A DNA stretch of 64,000 nt from Fodinibacter sp963834965 (GCA_963834965.1 CAWIEI010000032.1:21560-85559); one strand, 5' to 3'; counted from the stretch's first letter, positions 15,976-25,474 are shown. The notes: generated from the letters alone by a model not told the origin. A program made the numbers and translations.

Positions 15976-16893
15976 GTGAGCGGACTCGAGATGCGACCAG
16001 GGTGCGAGTGCTGCGATGTCGACCTGCCGGCCGATGACGTGGGAGCGGTGGTGTGCTCGCTGGAGTGCACGTTCTGCGCCGGGTGCTCCGAGCACCTCGA
16101 GCGCACCTGCCCCAACTGCGGGGGGGCGCTGATGCCGCGCCCCACCCGGGTGGGCGACGCGCTGGTGCGGCATCCGGCATCCACGACACGGGTGGTGTCC
16201 GACATCCCGTGCCCCGGCCCGGGATATGCGGGCCGGGTGACCGGTGACGTGCCGGTCGAGCGCCTGGGCCGGCACGCCGAGCGTGGGCGGTCCGAGCGCG
16301 AGGCCCTCGACGCCCTGCTCGACGAGGTGCTCGCCGGCACCCTCTCCACCGTCGTCGACGGCCGACCCTGGGTGGTGCCGATGCTCTTCGCCCGCGACGG
16401 CGACCGCGTCCTGCTGCACGGGTCGACCGGTGCCGGGGCGCTGCGCCAGGTGGCCGCGGGGGCCCCGGCGGTGCTCAGCGTCACCGTCGTCGACGGGCTC
16501 GTGGTCGCGCACACGACCTTCGAGTCGTCGGCCAACTACCGCTCGGCCGTCATCCACGGCGAGCTCACCCCCCTCGATGACGCCGAGCGCACCACCGCGC
16601 TCGAGCTGCTGTCGGAGCGGCTGATCCCCGGCCGGCCCGCCGAGGTGCGTGCCATGAACCGCCGCGAAGAGGTCGCCACCCTCGCCATGGAGCTGCCGAT
16701 CAGGCCCGGCCGCTGGCTGCTCAAGGAGCGCTCCGGCGGGCCCTCGGTGCCCGACGAGGAGACCGGCGCGTGGTCGGGCGTCGTGCCGTTCCGCGTGGTG
16801 GCCGGGGCGCCCGAGCCGGCGGCGTGGTCGGTCGAGGCCGGCACGCCGGTGCCCGCGTCGGTGACGGCGCTGGTGCAGCGGTGGGCCCCGTGA
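15976..16893 (+). CDS. DUF1272 zinc-ribbon fused to pyridoxamine 5'-phosphate oxidase-like flavin-binding domain
   Basis: A 305-residue protein starting at GTG. Residues ~5-60 are a DUF1272 module with paired cysteines (C-E-C-C, C-S-L-E-C-T-F-C-A-G-C, C-P-N-C-G-G). Residues ~95-300 look like a split-barrel FMN-binding protein of the PNPOx-like group: L-S-T-V-V-D-G-R-P-W-V-V-P-M near 118 and S-S-A-N-Y-R-S-A-V-I-H-G near 176. I know both modules mostly as separate proteins. The stop overlaps the MetE-like start by four bases (GTGA). The cofactor may be FMN or F420; a Zn-dependent interaction role for DUF1272 is a guess. Confidence 0.75.
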   Translation: MSGLEMRPGCECCDVDLPADDVGAVVCSLECTFCAGCSEHLERTCPNCGGALMPRPTRVGDALVRHPASTTRVVSDIPCPGPGYAGRVTGDVPVERLGRHAERGRSEREALDALLDEVLAGTLSTVVDGRPWVVPMLFARDGDRVLLHGSTGAGALRQVAAGAPAVLSVTVVDGLVVAHTTFESSANYRSAVIHGELTPLDDAERTTALELLSERLIPGRPAEVRAMNRREEVATLAMELPIRPGRWLLKERSGGPSVPDEETGAWSGVVPFRVVAGAPEPAAWSVEAGTPVPASVTALVQRWAP

Positions 16894-17915
16894 CCGAGGC
16901 CGGCGGGTCGGATGCCGTCGTCGCGGCGGTGCGCGCCACCGGCATCGGTTCGTGGCCGGGCACCTCCGCCCGCGAGGCGGTGCGCACGGTGCGTGACCTG
17001 CTCGTCGACGGCGAGGGGGTGGGGCTGCCGCACTGCCCCGAGACCCCGGCCCGCGGCCCCGGGGCCGACATCATCGGCCGTGCCGCCGGGTTGCTCGTCG
17101 ACCTGCCGGTCGACCTCCAGCCGAGCGGGTGGCGCTTCGTCGACCGGCCGGGCCTGGATGCCGCGCGCACGGCGTCGTTGCACCGCGAGGACCTCGACGA
17201 GCTGGCCGAGGCCTACGACGGCTACGTCGGCGCGCTCAAGGTGCAGGTGGCCGGGCCGTGGACCCTCGCGGCCTCGCTGCGGCTCAACCGTGGGGAGCGG
17301 GTCGTGGCCGACCCGGGTGCGGTGGCCGACCTGGTCGCGTCGCTCGCCGACGGCATCCAGTCGTACGTCTCGGACGTGCGGCGGCTGGTGCCGGGGGCCG
17401 AGGTGGTGCTGCAGGTCGACGAGCCGTCGCTGCCGGCCGTGCTCGAGGGGTCGCTGCCCACGTCGTCGGGGTTCGGGCGGGTGCGCGCGGTCGACCCGCA
17501 GGACGTGGTGCGCGGCCTGGAGTCGGTGCTGGCCGCCCACGCCGGGCCGACCGTGGTGCACTGCTGCTCCGCGTCGGCGCCGCTGCCCCTGCTGAGGGCC
17601 ACGGGTGCGGGGGCGCTCGCGATCGACCTCACCGCCGCGACCCCCGCCCGCTGGGAGTCGGTGGCGGCCACCCTCGACGCCGGCACCGGCATCTGGCTGG
17701 GCGTGCTGCCCACCGACGGGTCCGGCACCGACGCGGCTGCCCGGGCGCTCGTGCTCGACGGGTTCGAGCGGTCCGGGCTGGGCTCCGACGCGCTGCGCGG
17801 GCTGGTCGTGTCCCCCACCTGCGGGCTCGCCGGGCTCACACCGCAGGGGGCCCAGGGCGTTGTACGGGCGGCGCTCGACACCGCGCGCCGACTCGGTGAG
17901 GAGGTGCCGTCGTGA
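16890..17915 (+). CDS. Cobalamin-independent methionine synthase-like protein (C-terminal MetE domain only)
   Basis: A 341-residue protein starting at GTG. It is a single (beta/alpha)8 barrel like the catalytic half of MetE. G-I-G-S-W-P-G-T is at the N-terminus, Q-V-D-E-P-S-L near 175, and the zinc ligands are probably H-C-C-S near 224 and P-T-C-G-L near 312. Full MetE is about 750 residues, so this is the short form. In M. tuberculosis a similar short protein (Rv3015c) lies next to ligA, and the same order is approximated here. The methyl donor and true acceptor are unknown. Confidence 0.75.
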   Translation: MTEAGGSDAVVAAVRATGIGSWPGTSAREAVRTVRDLLVDGEGVGLPHCPETPARGPGADIIGRAAGLLVDLPVDLQPSGWRFVDRPGLDAARTASLHREDLDELAEAYDGYVGALKVQVAGPWTLAASLRLNRGERVVADPGAVADLVASLADGIQSYVSDVRRLVPGAEVVLQVDEPSLPAVLEGSLPTSSGFGRVRAVDPQDVVRGLESVLAAHAGPTVVHCCSASAPLPLLRATGAGALAIDLTAATPARWESVAATLDAGTGIWLGVLPTDGSGTDAAARALVLDGFERSGLGSDALRGLVVSPTCGLAGLTPQGAQGVVRAALDTARRLGEEVPS

Positions 17916-18892
17916 CGCAGACCCGCGTGCCGTGGCAGGTGAAGTACGTCGCCCTGGTGCTGATCTGGGGTTCGAGCTTCCTGCTGATGAAGGTCGGGCT
18001 CGAGTCGCTGTCGGCGGTGCAGATCTCGGGGCTGCGCATCCTGTCAGGGGCTGCCGTACTGAGCGTGCTGCTGCTGGTGCGCGGCGGGCACCTGCCCACC
18101 GGGCGCCGGGTGTGGGGGCACCTGTTCGTGTGCGGCTTGTTCCTCGGCGCGCTGCCGTTCACCCTCTTTGCGCTGTCCGAGACCCGGATCACCTCAGCGC
18201 TGGCCGGCATCGGCAACGCCGCCACGCCGATCGCCACGGTGCTGGCCACCATGGCGATCCTGCCGGGCGAGCGGGTCACCGGGCGGCGGCTCGTGGCCGT
18301 GGGCGTCGGCTTCCTCGGCGTCGTCACGATCATGCAGCCGTGGACCTCCGTCGACCGGCCCGACCTGGTCGGCTTCTCGATGGCGCTGGCCGGCGGCGCG
18401 AGCTACGGCATCGGCTGGACCTACAACCGACGCTTCCTGAGCGGCGTCGACCTCGGTGGCCTCTCCCAGCCCGCGGCGACCCTGCTCACCGCGCTGGTGC
18501 TGATGGTGCCGGTGGTGCTCGGGTGGGCGCTGCTACAGCCGGAGGGGCTGGCGGCGATCTGGTCCTACGACGTGCCCGATGCCGGCACCTGGTTCTGGCT
18601 GCCGCTGCTGTGCGTGCTCGTGCTCGGGCTGGTCGGCACCGGGTTCGCCTACACGTTGCAGTTCGACGTGGTGCGCGGCGCCGGTCCGGTGATCGGCTCG
18701 ACGATCACCTACCTGATCCCCGTGGTCTCCGTCGTTCTGGGCGTGCTCGTGCTGGGGGAGCGGCTCGGGCCGTGGCAGGTCGTGGGCTTCGTCATCGTGC
18801 TCGGGGCGGCGTACGTCATCAACCGCAGGCCGCGCGCTGCCACCCCGCTCGTCAGCCGCGGGTCGGAGCGGGCGGTCGACGCCCCCCGCTGA
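17912..18892 (+). CDS. EamA/DMT-family transporter
   Basis: A 326-residue inner membrane protein with two EamA repeats and about ten hydrophobic helices. The first repeat opens with V-L-I-W-G-S-S-F-L-L-M-K and the second ends with S-T-I-T-Y-L-I-P-V-V-S-V-V-L-G near 275. Such proteins export amino acids or small metabolites. GTG start overlapping the previous stop by four bases, with GAGGTG just upstream, so it is co-translated with the MetE-like gene. Substrate unknown. Confidence 0.88.
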   Translation: MTQTRVPWQVKYVALVLIWGSSFLLMKVGLESLSAVQISGLRILSGAAVLSVLLLVRGGHLPTGRRVWGHLFVCGLFLGALPFTLFALSETRITSALAGIGNAATPIATVLATMAILPGERVTGRRLVAVGVGFLGVVTIMQPWTSVDRPDLVGFSMALAGGASYGIGWTYNRRFLSGVDLGGLSQPAATLLTALVLMVPVVLGWALLQPEGLAAIWSYDVPDAGTWFWLPLLCVLVLGLVGTGFAYTLQFDVVRGAGPVIGSTITYLIPVVSVVLGVLVLGERLGPWQVVGFVIVLGAAYVINRRPRAATPLVSRGSERAVDAPR

Positions 18893-18999
18893 CGGGGCGA
18901 TGGGTTGTGTGCACGGCTTCCGGCCGTGAGGGCGGACGTGGTTGCCACAGCGACCGGTTCCGCACTCACCGCGGATGCCGTGACCGGTCGGCCCACCTC

Positions 19000-19581
19000 T
19001 CAGGTGGGAGCGCCCCCGGCCTCGGAGTCCTCGGCGGAGTGGTCGTCGGCGGCGTCGGCGGCGGCCCACGCGCGGCGGGCCAGCAGCGCGACGGTCACGG
19101 ACACCAGCCCCAGCACGATGGCCGCCAGCAGGCCGGCAGCGACCGAGGGCGGCAGCGCGGCGCTGGCGGCAGTGCTGGTGCCGCTGGTGCCGCTGGTGCC
19201 GCTGGTGCCGGACGAGGCGAGCACGGCCCGCGCCGTCAGCACCGCCTGCATCACGGCCACCCCGCCGAGCACGAGCAGCAGGGTCCAGCCCTCCCGGCGG
19301 CCCTGACGCAGGGCACCGGCCGACCGCCAGGCCCACCAGAGCAGTCCCAGGGCCACCAGCACGAACGGGGCGCCGACGAGCCGCACCAGGCCACGGTCAG
19401 CGCCTGCAGACCCGGAGAGGAACGCCGCGAACACCCACAGCGCGACGGCAGCAGCGAGCAGCGCCGACCACACGCCGAGGAGCACCAGCCCCCCCGTGCG
19501 CCACCGGGGTGCGGGGCGCTCGAGGGGTGCGTCGGGCGCGACGGTGGCGGACGGCATCCGCGACGGGTGCCGGTCGCTCAC
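19000..19581 (-). CDS. Membrane protein with Gly-Thr-Ser repeat
   Basis: A 193-residue protein. I place the start at the GTG that overlaps the acyl-CoA ligase stop by four bases (GTGA). It has four hydrophobic segments (about 32-55, 68-86, 100-118, 143-168) and a small Gly-Thr-Ser repeat before the last, encoded by four 9-bp direct repeats. The C-terminus is acidic. No family recognised. It may be the second gene of an operon with the ligase. Confidence 0.6.
   Translation of the reverse strand: MSDRHPSRMPSATVAPDAPLERPAPRWRTGGLVLLGVWSALLAAAVALWVFAAFLSGSAGADRGLVRLVGAPFVLVALGLLWWAWRSAGALRQGRREGWTLLLVLGGVAVMQAVLTARAVLASSGTSGTSGTSGTSTAASAALPPSVAAGLLAAIVLGLVSVTVALLARRAWAAADAADDHSAEDSEAGGAPT
19174..19209. 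repeat. Four tandem 9-bp repeats (GCTGGTGCC)
   Basis: Perfect in-frame repeats inside the membrane protein gene, coding Gly-Thr-Ser units on the minus strand. Slippage would change the protein by three residues per unit without breaking the frame. Confidence 0.8.
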
Positions 19582-21077
19582 CCTTGCGCCGGGGCGTGCA
19601 CCTCGCGGCGCAGGATCTTGCCCGTCGGCCCCTTGGGCAGCTCGGGCACGACCCACACCTTGCGCGGGTACTTGTAAGCGGCGATCCGCTCCTTGGTGAA
19701 CTCGATGATGTCCTCCGGGGTGGCGGTGGAGCCCTCGCGCAGGGCGACCGCGGCGCCCACCTGCTCACCCAGCAGCTCGTCCGGCATCCCCACGACCGCG
19801 ACCTCGACGACGTCGGGGTGGGTGTAGATGACCTCCTCGACCTCGCGCGGGTACACGTTCATGCCGCCGCGCAGGATCATGTCCTTCTTGCGGTCGACGA
19901 TCGTGAAGTAGCCCTCGTCGTCCATGGTCGCGAGGTCGCCAGTGCGGAACCAGCCGTCGGGGATGGCCTCGGCGGTGGCCTCGGGCTTGTTCCAGTAGCC
20001 CTTCATGACGTTGTCGCCGCGGATGGCGATCTCGCCGACCTCGCCGACCGGCACCTCGTTGCCGTCGAGGTCGACGCACTTCATCTCGCAGCCGGGGATG
20101 GCGACGCCGATGGTGCCGGGCTTGCGCTCGCGGTCGGGCATGTTGAAGCTGGCGACGGGGGAGGTCTCGGAGAGGCCGTAACCCTCGAGGATCATGCAGC
20201 CGAACTTGTCCTCGAAGGACTTCATGACCTCCAGCGGCATCGCGGACCCGCCCGAGGCGCAGACGCGCAGCGCGGAGGTGTCCATGCCGTCGGACTGCGG
20301 GTGGTTGAGGATCGCGGCGTACATCGTGGGCACGCCCTGCATGATCGTGACCCGCTCCTTCTCGATGACCTCGATGGCCGCGGCGGGGTCGAAGCGGGGG
20401 ATGAGGGCCAGGCTCGCGCCCGCGATGGTCGCGGCGTTGAGGCCGACGACGAGGCCGAAGACGTGGAAGAGCGGCAGGCAGCCCATGACGATGTCGTCGG
20501 GGCTGATCTCCTGGATGGTCGTGCAGGAGCGCAACGCGTTGAGGTGGATGTTGCGGTGGGTCAGCTCGGCGCCCTTGGGCCGGCCGGTGGTGCCCGAGGT
20601 GTAGAGGATGATCGCGGTGTCGTCGTCGGCGCGCTCGTGCGGCTCGGCGATCGGGTCGCCGCCCTCGAGGGTGCCCTCGACCGGGCCGACCGGGCCGCAC
20701 TCGATGATGGTCGTGCCGCTGTTGGCGGCGCCCTTCGTCGCCTCGGCCACGAAGTCGGGCCAGACGAACGCGATCTTCGCGCCGGAGTCGGAGAAGAAGT
20801 AGTCGATCTCGCCGGCCTTGAGCAGCGGGTTCATCGGCACGACGGTGCCGCCCGCGAGCAGGATGCCCCAGTAGACGACGGGGAAGGCCGGCACGTTCGG
20901 GAGGATGATGGCCACCCGGTCGCCGGGTTGGATGCCGTTGGCGCGCAGGGCTCCTGCGACCTTTGCGGCCATGCCGTGCAGCTGCGCGTAGGTGATGCCC
21001 TGGCCGTTCACCCGCAGTGCGGCCTGCTCGGGGTACTTCGCGGCGGTGGTCGTGAGGTTCGTCGCGAGGTTGGTCAT
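19578..21077 (-). CDS. Long-chain fatty acid--CoA ligase / AMP-dependent acyl-CoA synthetase
   Basis: A 499-residue ANL-superfamily enzyme that activates a carboxylic acid as acyl-AMP then acyl-CoA. The P-loop Y-T-S-G-T-T-G-R-P-K-G is near 154, G-Y-G-L-S-E-T-S-P near 303, and the hinge T-G-D-L-A-T-M-D-D-E-G-Y near 383. The C-terminal catalytic lysine lies in G-P-T-G-K-I-L-R-R near 490. The ATG (MTNLATNL) aligns with short actinobacterial family members and has GGAG upstream; upstream frame is not conserved-looking. Chain length is unknown. Confidence 0.9.
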   Translation of the reverse strand: MTNLATNLTTTAAKYPEQAALRVNGQGITYAQLHGMAAKVAGALRANGIQPGDRVAIILPNVPAFPVVYWGILLAGGTVVPMNPLLKAGEIDYFFSDSGAKIAFVWPDFVAEATKGAANSGTTIIECGPVGPVEGTLEGGDPIAEPHERADDDTAIILYTSGTTGRPKGAELTHRNIHLNALRSCTTIQEISPDDIVMGCLPLFHVFGLVVGLNAATIAGASLALIPRFDPAAAIEVIEKERVTIMQGVPTMYAAILNHPQSDGMDTSALRVCASGGSAMPLEVMKSFEDKFGCMILEGYGLSETSPVASFNMPDRERKPGTIGVAIPGCEMKCVDLDGNEVPVGEVGEIAIRGDNVMKGYWNKPEATAEAIPDGWFRTGDLATMDDEGYFTIVDRKKDMILRGGMNVYPREVEEVIYTHPDVVEVAVVGMPDELLGEQVGAAVALREGSTATPEDIIEFTKERIAAYKYPRKVWVVPELPKGPTGKILRREVHAPAQG

Positions 21078-21254
21078 GGTGGTGCTCCCTGTCGTCCGGC
21101 GGCGGTGGCGGCTGCCCCATCCTGACGTGCGAGACCGCTGCAAGGCCAGAGGTTCACCGTGCGAGTTGGGTCGGCGTGTTCGGGCGTTGAACGTTTGGTG
21201 TGGGTGGTTGGTTCGGCGGGGCTCTGCTGAGGGCGAACTGGGGTTGTGGATTGC

Positions 21255-21284
21255 TTGTAACTCGAACATGTGTTCGGTTATGAT
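21255..21284 (+). promoter_or_regulatory. Promoter with LexA SOS box for the HNH gene
   Basis: TCGAACATGTGTTCGG (21262-21277) differs by one base from the actinobacterial SOS box TCGAACnnnnGTTCGA. It lies between a TTGTAA -35 (21255) and a perfect TATGAT -10 (21279-21284) with an 18-base spacer. The start codon at 21291 is about seven bases after the -10, so the transcript would be leaderless. LexA bound here would block the polymerase. Confidence 0.8.
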
Positions 21285-21290
21285 TGGGGT

Positions 21291-22910
21291 ATGGCATCTC
21301 GGGGGTTGGGTCTGGCGGAGCGTCGCTCCGCGGTAGCTGCTGCCCGTGAGGCGTTGGTGGGGTTGGGTGAGGTGCTGGGCCAGGCGTCGGATGCCGAGCT
21401 GGGCGAGCTGATGGGTGAGGTCGACGCGGTGACCGCGCTGGGGGGTGCGGTGCGTGCTCAGGTGGCGGTGGAGGCGGTCCGGCGGGGTGTGGTGGCCGGG
21501 TCGGGGATGAACGCGCGGGCGTGGGTGCGGGAGTGTGCGCCGTCGTTGCGGCAGGGCGGTGCTGGGCAGGTCGCGAAGCTCGCGGTCGAGGTCGCGGGGC
21601 GTCGCCAGGGCGCGGGGGGTCGTTGGCGCCGGATGCCGCGGCGGAGCCGGACCCTGGCTCGCCGTTGGGGTTGGTGTGGGCGGGGGTGGTCGCGGCGGAG
21701 GTGTCGCCGAGTTTGGCGTTGTCGGCTCTGGGTGAGGTGGCCCGGTTGGAGCCGCGTCTGGAGCCGGAGGCGGTGCCGACGGTGACCCGGGCGTTGCTGG
21801 GGTTGGGCACGGTGTGGGGTGCGGGTCTGATGCGGAAGCTGCGTCCGGCGATGATCGCGAAGTATGGGCATCAGGGGGAGCTGGACGACGTGCAGGAGCG
21901 GTTGGCTCCGGTGGCGCGGTTGTCGCAGCCGTGGGTGGCGTCGGGGGATGTGACGGAGTATCAGCTGGTGGTGACTCCGGAGCAGGCGGCGGTGTTGGAG
22001 GCGGCGATCGGGCCGCTCAGTGCGCCTGCTCCGAACGAGGAGACCGGGCAGCGGGACCTGCGCCCGGCGGGGCAGCGGCGGGTGGAGGCGTTGGCCGAGG
22101 TCTGCCGCAGGTCGTCGGGGCTTGGACGCCGACGGGGCCGGTGGTGACGGGCCGGCGGGGTCGGCGGCGGCGTTGCACGTGACGATCAGCCTGACCGACT
22201 TGCAGGAGATGACGGGGGCGGGGGAGGTGCTCGGGTCGACCGCGACGGGGGTGTTGTTGTCGCCGCAGGTGCTGCGGCGGGTGGCGTGTGACGCGGCGTT
22301 GGTCCCGCACGTGCTGGGCACGGCGGGGGAGGACCTGGACCTGGGGCGGGTGGTGCGCCTGTTCACCCGGGCCCAGCGTCGCCGGTTGTGGCGCCGGGAC
22401 CGGACCTGCACCTTCCCGGGGTGTTCGGCGCCGGCGAGCTGGGCGAAGGCGCATCACGTGCTGCACTGGGCCGATGGTGGCCGGTCCGATGTCGACAACG
22501 CGGCGTTGTTGTGTCAGCGCCACCACACGTTCGTGCACCAGCGACGGCTGTGGGCCGACGTGCGCACGACCCCTGACGAGCTGGGCCGGTCCGTCATCTG
22601 GGACCTGCACCCCGGCTCGTATGACCGGCAGCTGGAATGGTTGGCCCGGCAACGCGCCGAGCACGACCCGCCACCGCTGACCCGGCAGCGGCTGCTGCAG
22701 CTGGTGGCTGCGGTCACCCACCGTGACGAGGCCGACCGGCGCCTGGCCCAGCACGACCTCGACCAGCTCAGCGACGCCTGGCACGACTGGGACCACCACG
22801 CCCAGACCACCGCCGCCGACGACGACCCCGACTACCGCGCCTGGCACGAGACCTACCTGACCGGCGTCGGCGCCGGCCACCACACCGAGACGCGCTCCGC
22901 CGTTGCCTGA
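21291..22910 (+). pseudogene. DUF222 / HNH endonuclease (13E12-type) gene with two frame changes
   Basis: Reads in one frame from ATG to about 21600 (DUF222 start, ...S-L-R-Q-G-G-A). It then continues in another frame to about 22120 (V-P-T-V-T-R-A-L-L-G-L-G...M-R-K-L-R-P-A-M-I-A), and returns to the first frame to the end. The final part has the HNH site: C-T-F-P-G-C, then A-H-H-V-L-H-W-A-D-G-G near 22455, then C-Q-R-H-H-T-F-V-H. The two shifts compensate. Together the pieces span about 540 codons, normal for 13E12-repeat proteins, which in M. tuberculosis are often SOS-induced. Either a decayed gene or sequencing indels in G runs. Function in DNA cleavage is inferred from the motif. Confidence 0.75.
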
Positions 22911-22935
22911 CCTTGGGTAGGGCTCGCCCCCAAGG
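22911..22935 (+). terminator. Hairpin after the HNH gene
   Basis: CCTTGGG (22911-22917) pairs with CCCAAGG (22929-22935), starting immediately after the stop codon. It may serve both the HNH gene and the convergent DUF2200 gene ending at 22964. Confidence 0.55.
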
Positions 22936-22963
22936 GTGAGCCTCGACCGGCTTCGGTGAGGTG

Positions 22964-23329
22964 TCAGGCGTTGGTGGTGCTGCCGCGCAGGATCGAGGTC
23001 ATCTTCTTGCCCCTCGCGACCTCGTCGACCAGCAGGTCCATGTAACGGATCTTCTGCATCAAGGGGTCCTCGATCTCCTGCACCCGGTAGCCGCAGATCG
23101 TGCCGGTGATCAGGGAGGCGTTCGGGTTCAGCTGCGGCGCGTCGTCGAAGAACGTCTCCAGGGTGACCTCGTCGGCGATGACCTTGACCAGACCGGCGTC
23201 GTCGTAGCCGGTGAGCCAGGTGATCACCCGGTCGACCTCGTCCTTGCTGTGGTGCTTGCGCTCGGCCTTGGCCACGTAGTGCGGGTAGATGCTGGCAAAG
23301 CTCATGTCAAAGATCCGGTGCCGCGGCAT
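22964..23329 (-). CDS. DUF2200 family protein
   Basis: A 121-residue soluble protein with the DUF2200 pattern: M-S-F-A-S-I-Y-P-H-Y-V-A-K-A-E-R-K near the start, V-I-T-W-L-T-G-Y, F-F-D-D-A-P-Q-L-N-P-N in the middle and M-Q-K-I-R-Y-M-D-L-L-V-D-E-V-A-R-G-K at the end. Family members of this length are widespread and uncharacterised. It is monocistronic here, convergent with the HNH gene. Confidence 0.88.
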   Translation of the reverse strand: MPRHRIFDMSFASIYPHYVAKAERKHHSKDEVDRVITWLTGYDDAGLVKVIADEVTLETFFDDAPQLNPNASLITGTICGYRVQEIEDPLMQKIRYMDLLVDEVARGKKMTSILRGSTTNA

Positions 23330-23565
23330 CGTCGTGCCTCCCTCGTCACACCTGGGTTCTCTGGCAGCCCGGGCGGGCTGTGGGTGCCACGCGCGGGGTC
23401 GGTCGGCCCGGCGCGCAGGACCAGCCTGCCACTGCCGCCACGCGGATGCACCGCTCCGGTCGGTGGGTCAGGGCCGGCTCATCGCCTTCTGCCGGGTGGC
23501 TGCAGCAGGGAATCCCGATCGCTGCTTGCGACCTCGGGCGCGGCTCCGCTTCCTGTCCTCGCCCG

Positions 23566-24334
23566 ATGGCCTGGCTGCACACCGTGATCGACGTCCCGTC
23601 CGAGCTGCACGCCTCGACGGCGGCGTTCTGGGAGCGGGCGCTCGGGTGGCCGCTCGGGGAACCCTGGCCCGGGCATCCGGAGCTGCGCAGCTTCGAGCCT
23701 CCGCACGGCGCGCCCTACGTGCACCTCCAGGAGATCGATGGTGCACCGCGGGTGCACATCGACGTGGAGTGCGACGACCCCGAGGCGAGCATCGAGGCGG
23801 CCGCGGCCAGGGGAGCGGAGGTCACCGGGCGCTTCGAGAAGTGGGTCGCCCTGCGCTCGCCGGGAGGGCTGCCGTTCTGCGCGCTGCCGGCGACGGCCCA
23901 TACCGCACCTCAGCCCGTGCAGTGGCCGTCCGGGCACCGGTCCCGCCTCGTGCAGGTGTGCATCGACTCGACGGCCGCCCGGCACGGCAACGAGGTCAGC
24001 TTCTGGCGGAGCCTGCTCGCAGGCCGCTGGGTCGGCTACTCGTCTCCGTGAGTTCGCCGAGTTCGCCGAGTTCGCCGGGAAGTGGCACGACGGCGCCGGG
24101 TCGCCCCTCCAGCTCCTCTTCCAGCGGCTCGACGAACCCGATGGCGAGGTTCGGGCACCCCTCGACCTCGGCACCGACGAACTGTCGGCGGAGGTTCGCC
24201 GCCTCGTCGACCTCGGCGCGGTGGACGTCGGCCGGGGCCATGGCGGGTGGCACGTGCTGCGCGACCCTGCGGGCCTGCTGTTCTGCGCGACGGAGTACTC
24301 CCCGGAGCAGGCGACCCACCGTGACCAGGGCTAG
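23566..24334 (+). pseudogene. VOC (glyoxalase-like) family gene, frameshifted
   Basis: The first frame (ATG 23566 to a stop at 24051) encodes one VOC-like module: V-I-D-V-P...A-F-W-E-R-A-L-G-W and V-H-I-D-V-E-C-D-D, then starts a second at V-C-I-D-S-T. After a one-base shift near 24040-24050 the second module continues (W-H-D-G-A-G-S-P-L-Q-L-L-F-Q-R-L...) to 24334. The break falls beside three copies of GAGTTCGCC, where slippage or sequence error is likely. Function of the intact parent is unknown. Confidence 0.7.
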
Positions 24335-24375
24335 CGCCCGCAGGACGTCGACGATCTGCCGTCGCCACCGGCCAG

Positions 24376-24416
24376 CGGCTCAGCCGTCGGAACGGCTCAG
24401 CCGTCGGAACCGACGG
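24376..24416. repeat. Two tandem 17-bp repeats and a hairpin
   Basis: CGGCTCAGCCGTCGGAA is repeated exactly at 24376-24392 and 24393-24409. The second copy's CCGTCGG pairs with CCGACGG (24410-24416). It lies in the gap between two VOC genes and may act as a terminator. Confidence 0.6.
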
Positions 24417-24559
24417 GCCGTCCTGGCCCGGTGCAGCCCACCTGGCGGGCCGCTGTGGATGGCGGCGCACCCGCCGAGCCGCCGGCGCGGTGGACAGGAC
24501 GCTCCTGCCCGACGAACATCGACTCGACATCGTCGTCGACAGGGGACCACGTGCGAGCC

Positions 24560-24904
24560 ATGCGCATCACCACCAACCTCTCCGTGCCCGACATCGAGGC
24601 TGCCAAGGGGTTCTACACCGGCTTCCTGGGCTTGGGCACCGAGGAGTTCAACCTGGGCTGGGTGGCCCGCTACACCGACACCGAGACCGGCGCCCACGTG
24701 CAGCTGGTCACCGGTGACCTCACCTCGCCCGAGGACGCCTCGATCTCGGTGCACACCGACGACGTCGATGCCGCCTACCAGGAGGCACAGGACCACGGCT
24801 ACGAGATCGTGCACCCCCTCACCACCGAGGAGTGGGGAGTGCGACGCTTCCACGTGCGCGCCCCCGACGGCACCGTCGTCAACGTCGTCGCCCACCGCGA
24901 GTGA
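24560..24904 (+). CDS. VOC family protein (glyoxalase/bleomycin-resistance fold)
   Basis: A 114-residue single-domain protein. Features are L-S-V-P-D-I-E-A-A-K-G-F-Y at the N-terminus, a central H-V-Q-L-V-T-G-D, and the end W-G-V-R-R-F-H-V-R-A-P-D-G-T-V-V-N-V-V, typical of small VOC dioxygenase or resistance-like proteins. A GTG at 24551 would add three residues and sits close to AGGGGA; the ATG gives the family's usual start. Metal ligands cannot be assigned with certainty, and no substrate is suggested by the neighbours. Confidence 0.82.
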   Translation: MRITTNLSVPDIEAAKGFYTGFLGLGTEEFNLGWVARYTDTETGAHVQLVTGDLTSPEDASISVHTDDVDAAYQEAQDHGYEIVHPLTTEEWGVRRFHVRAPDGTVVNVVAHRE

Positions 24905-24988
24905 GCGACCCGGCCGCCCCGCAGTTCGTCCGGGCGCCACGTGCCGCCGCGAGTACCGCTGCCGCCGTGACTACCGCTCTGGCCGTGA

Positions 24989-25474
24989 CTACCGCACTCG
25001 CCGACGCCGGGCCGCCGCGAGGAGCCGGGTGCGGGCGTTGAAGGCACCCTTGAGTGCGCGATCCGGTGCGGACCGGTCAGCCGGCAACAGGCCCACCTGC
25101 CGCGCGAAGGACAGCTGGTCGAAGACCACGGTGTTCTCCACGACGACGCCGTCGCGGATGACGAAGTGGTCGATGCCGTCGAGCGCGATCGGCCGCCCGG
25201 TGCCCTCGATGCCGAGCAGCGGGCCGATGTGCGTGCCGGTCATCCGCCAGTGCACCAGCGCGTCCTCGCCGTCGACCACGATGGCGGCCGGCTCGAGGTG
25301 GAACCCTTCCACCGCTGCGAACTTGGCCTCGAAGTAGGCCGCGATCTCGTCGCCCCCGTGGCACGTCGCGTCCGCGGTGCCAAGGGCCACCCCGAGCCGT
25401 CCGACCCCGCGCGGGTGCGAAATGGCCCGCCCCGAATGGCGTGGGCGGATGGGAGTGAGTCGAATGGCGTGCAC
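24989..25474 (-). pseudogene. SnoaL/NTF2-like protein, N-terminus lost at tandem repeats
   Basis: From about 25365 down to 24989 the minus strand encodes the main part of a SnoaL-like protein: D-E-I-A-A-Y-F-E-A-K-F-A-A-V, V-H-W-R-M-T-G-T-H-I-G-P-L-L-G-I-E, D-G-I-D-H-F-V-I-R-D-G, F-A-R-Q-V-G-L-L-P. The usual ~40 N-terminal residues are missing, and the frame instead runs into 28-bp repeats and GC-rich sequence with no similarity. The open frame starts inside the repeats. A truncated, probably non-functional gene, though a short protein could still fold. Confidence 0.6.
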
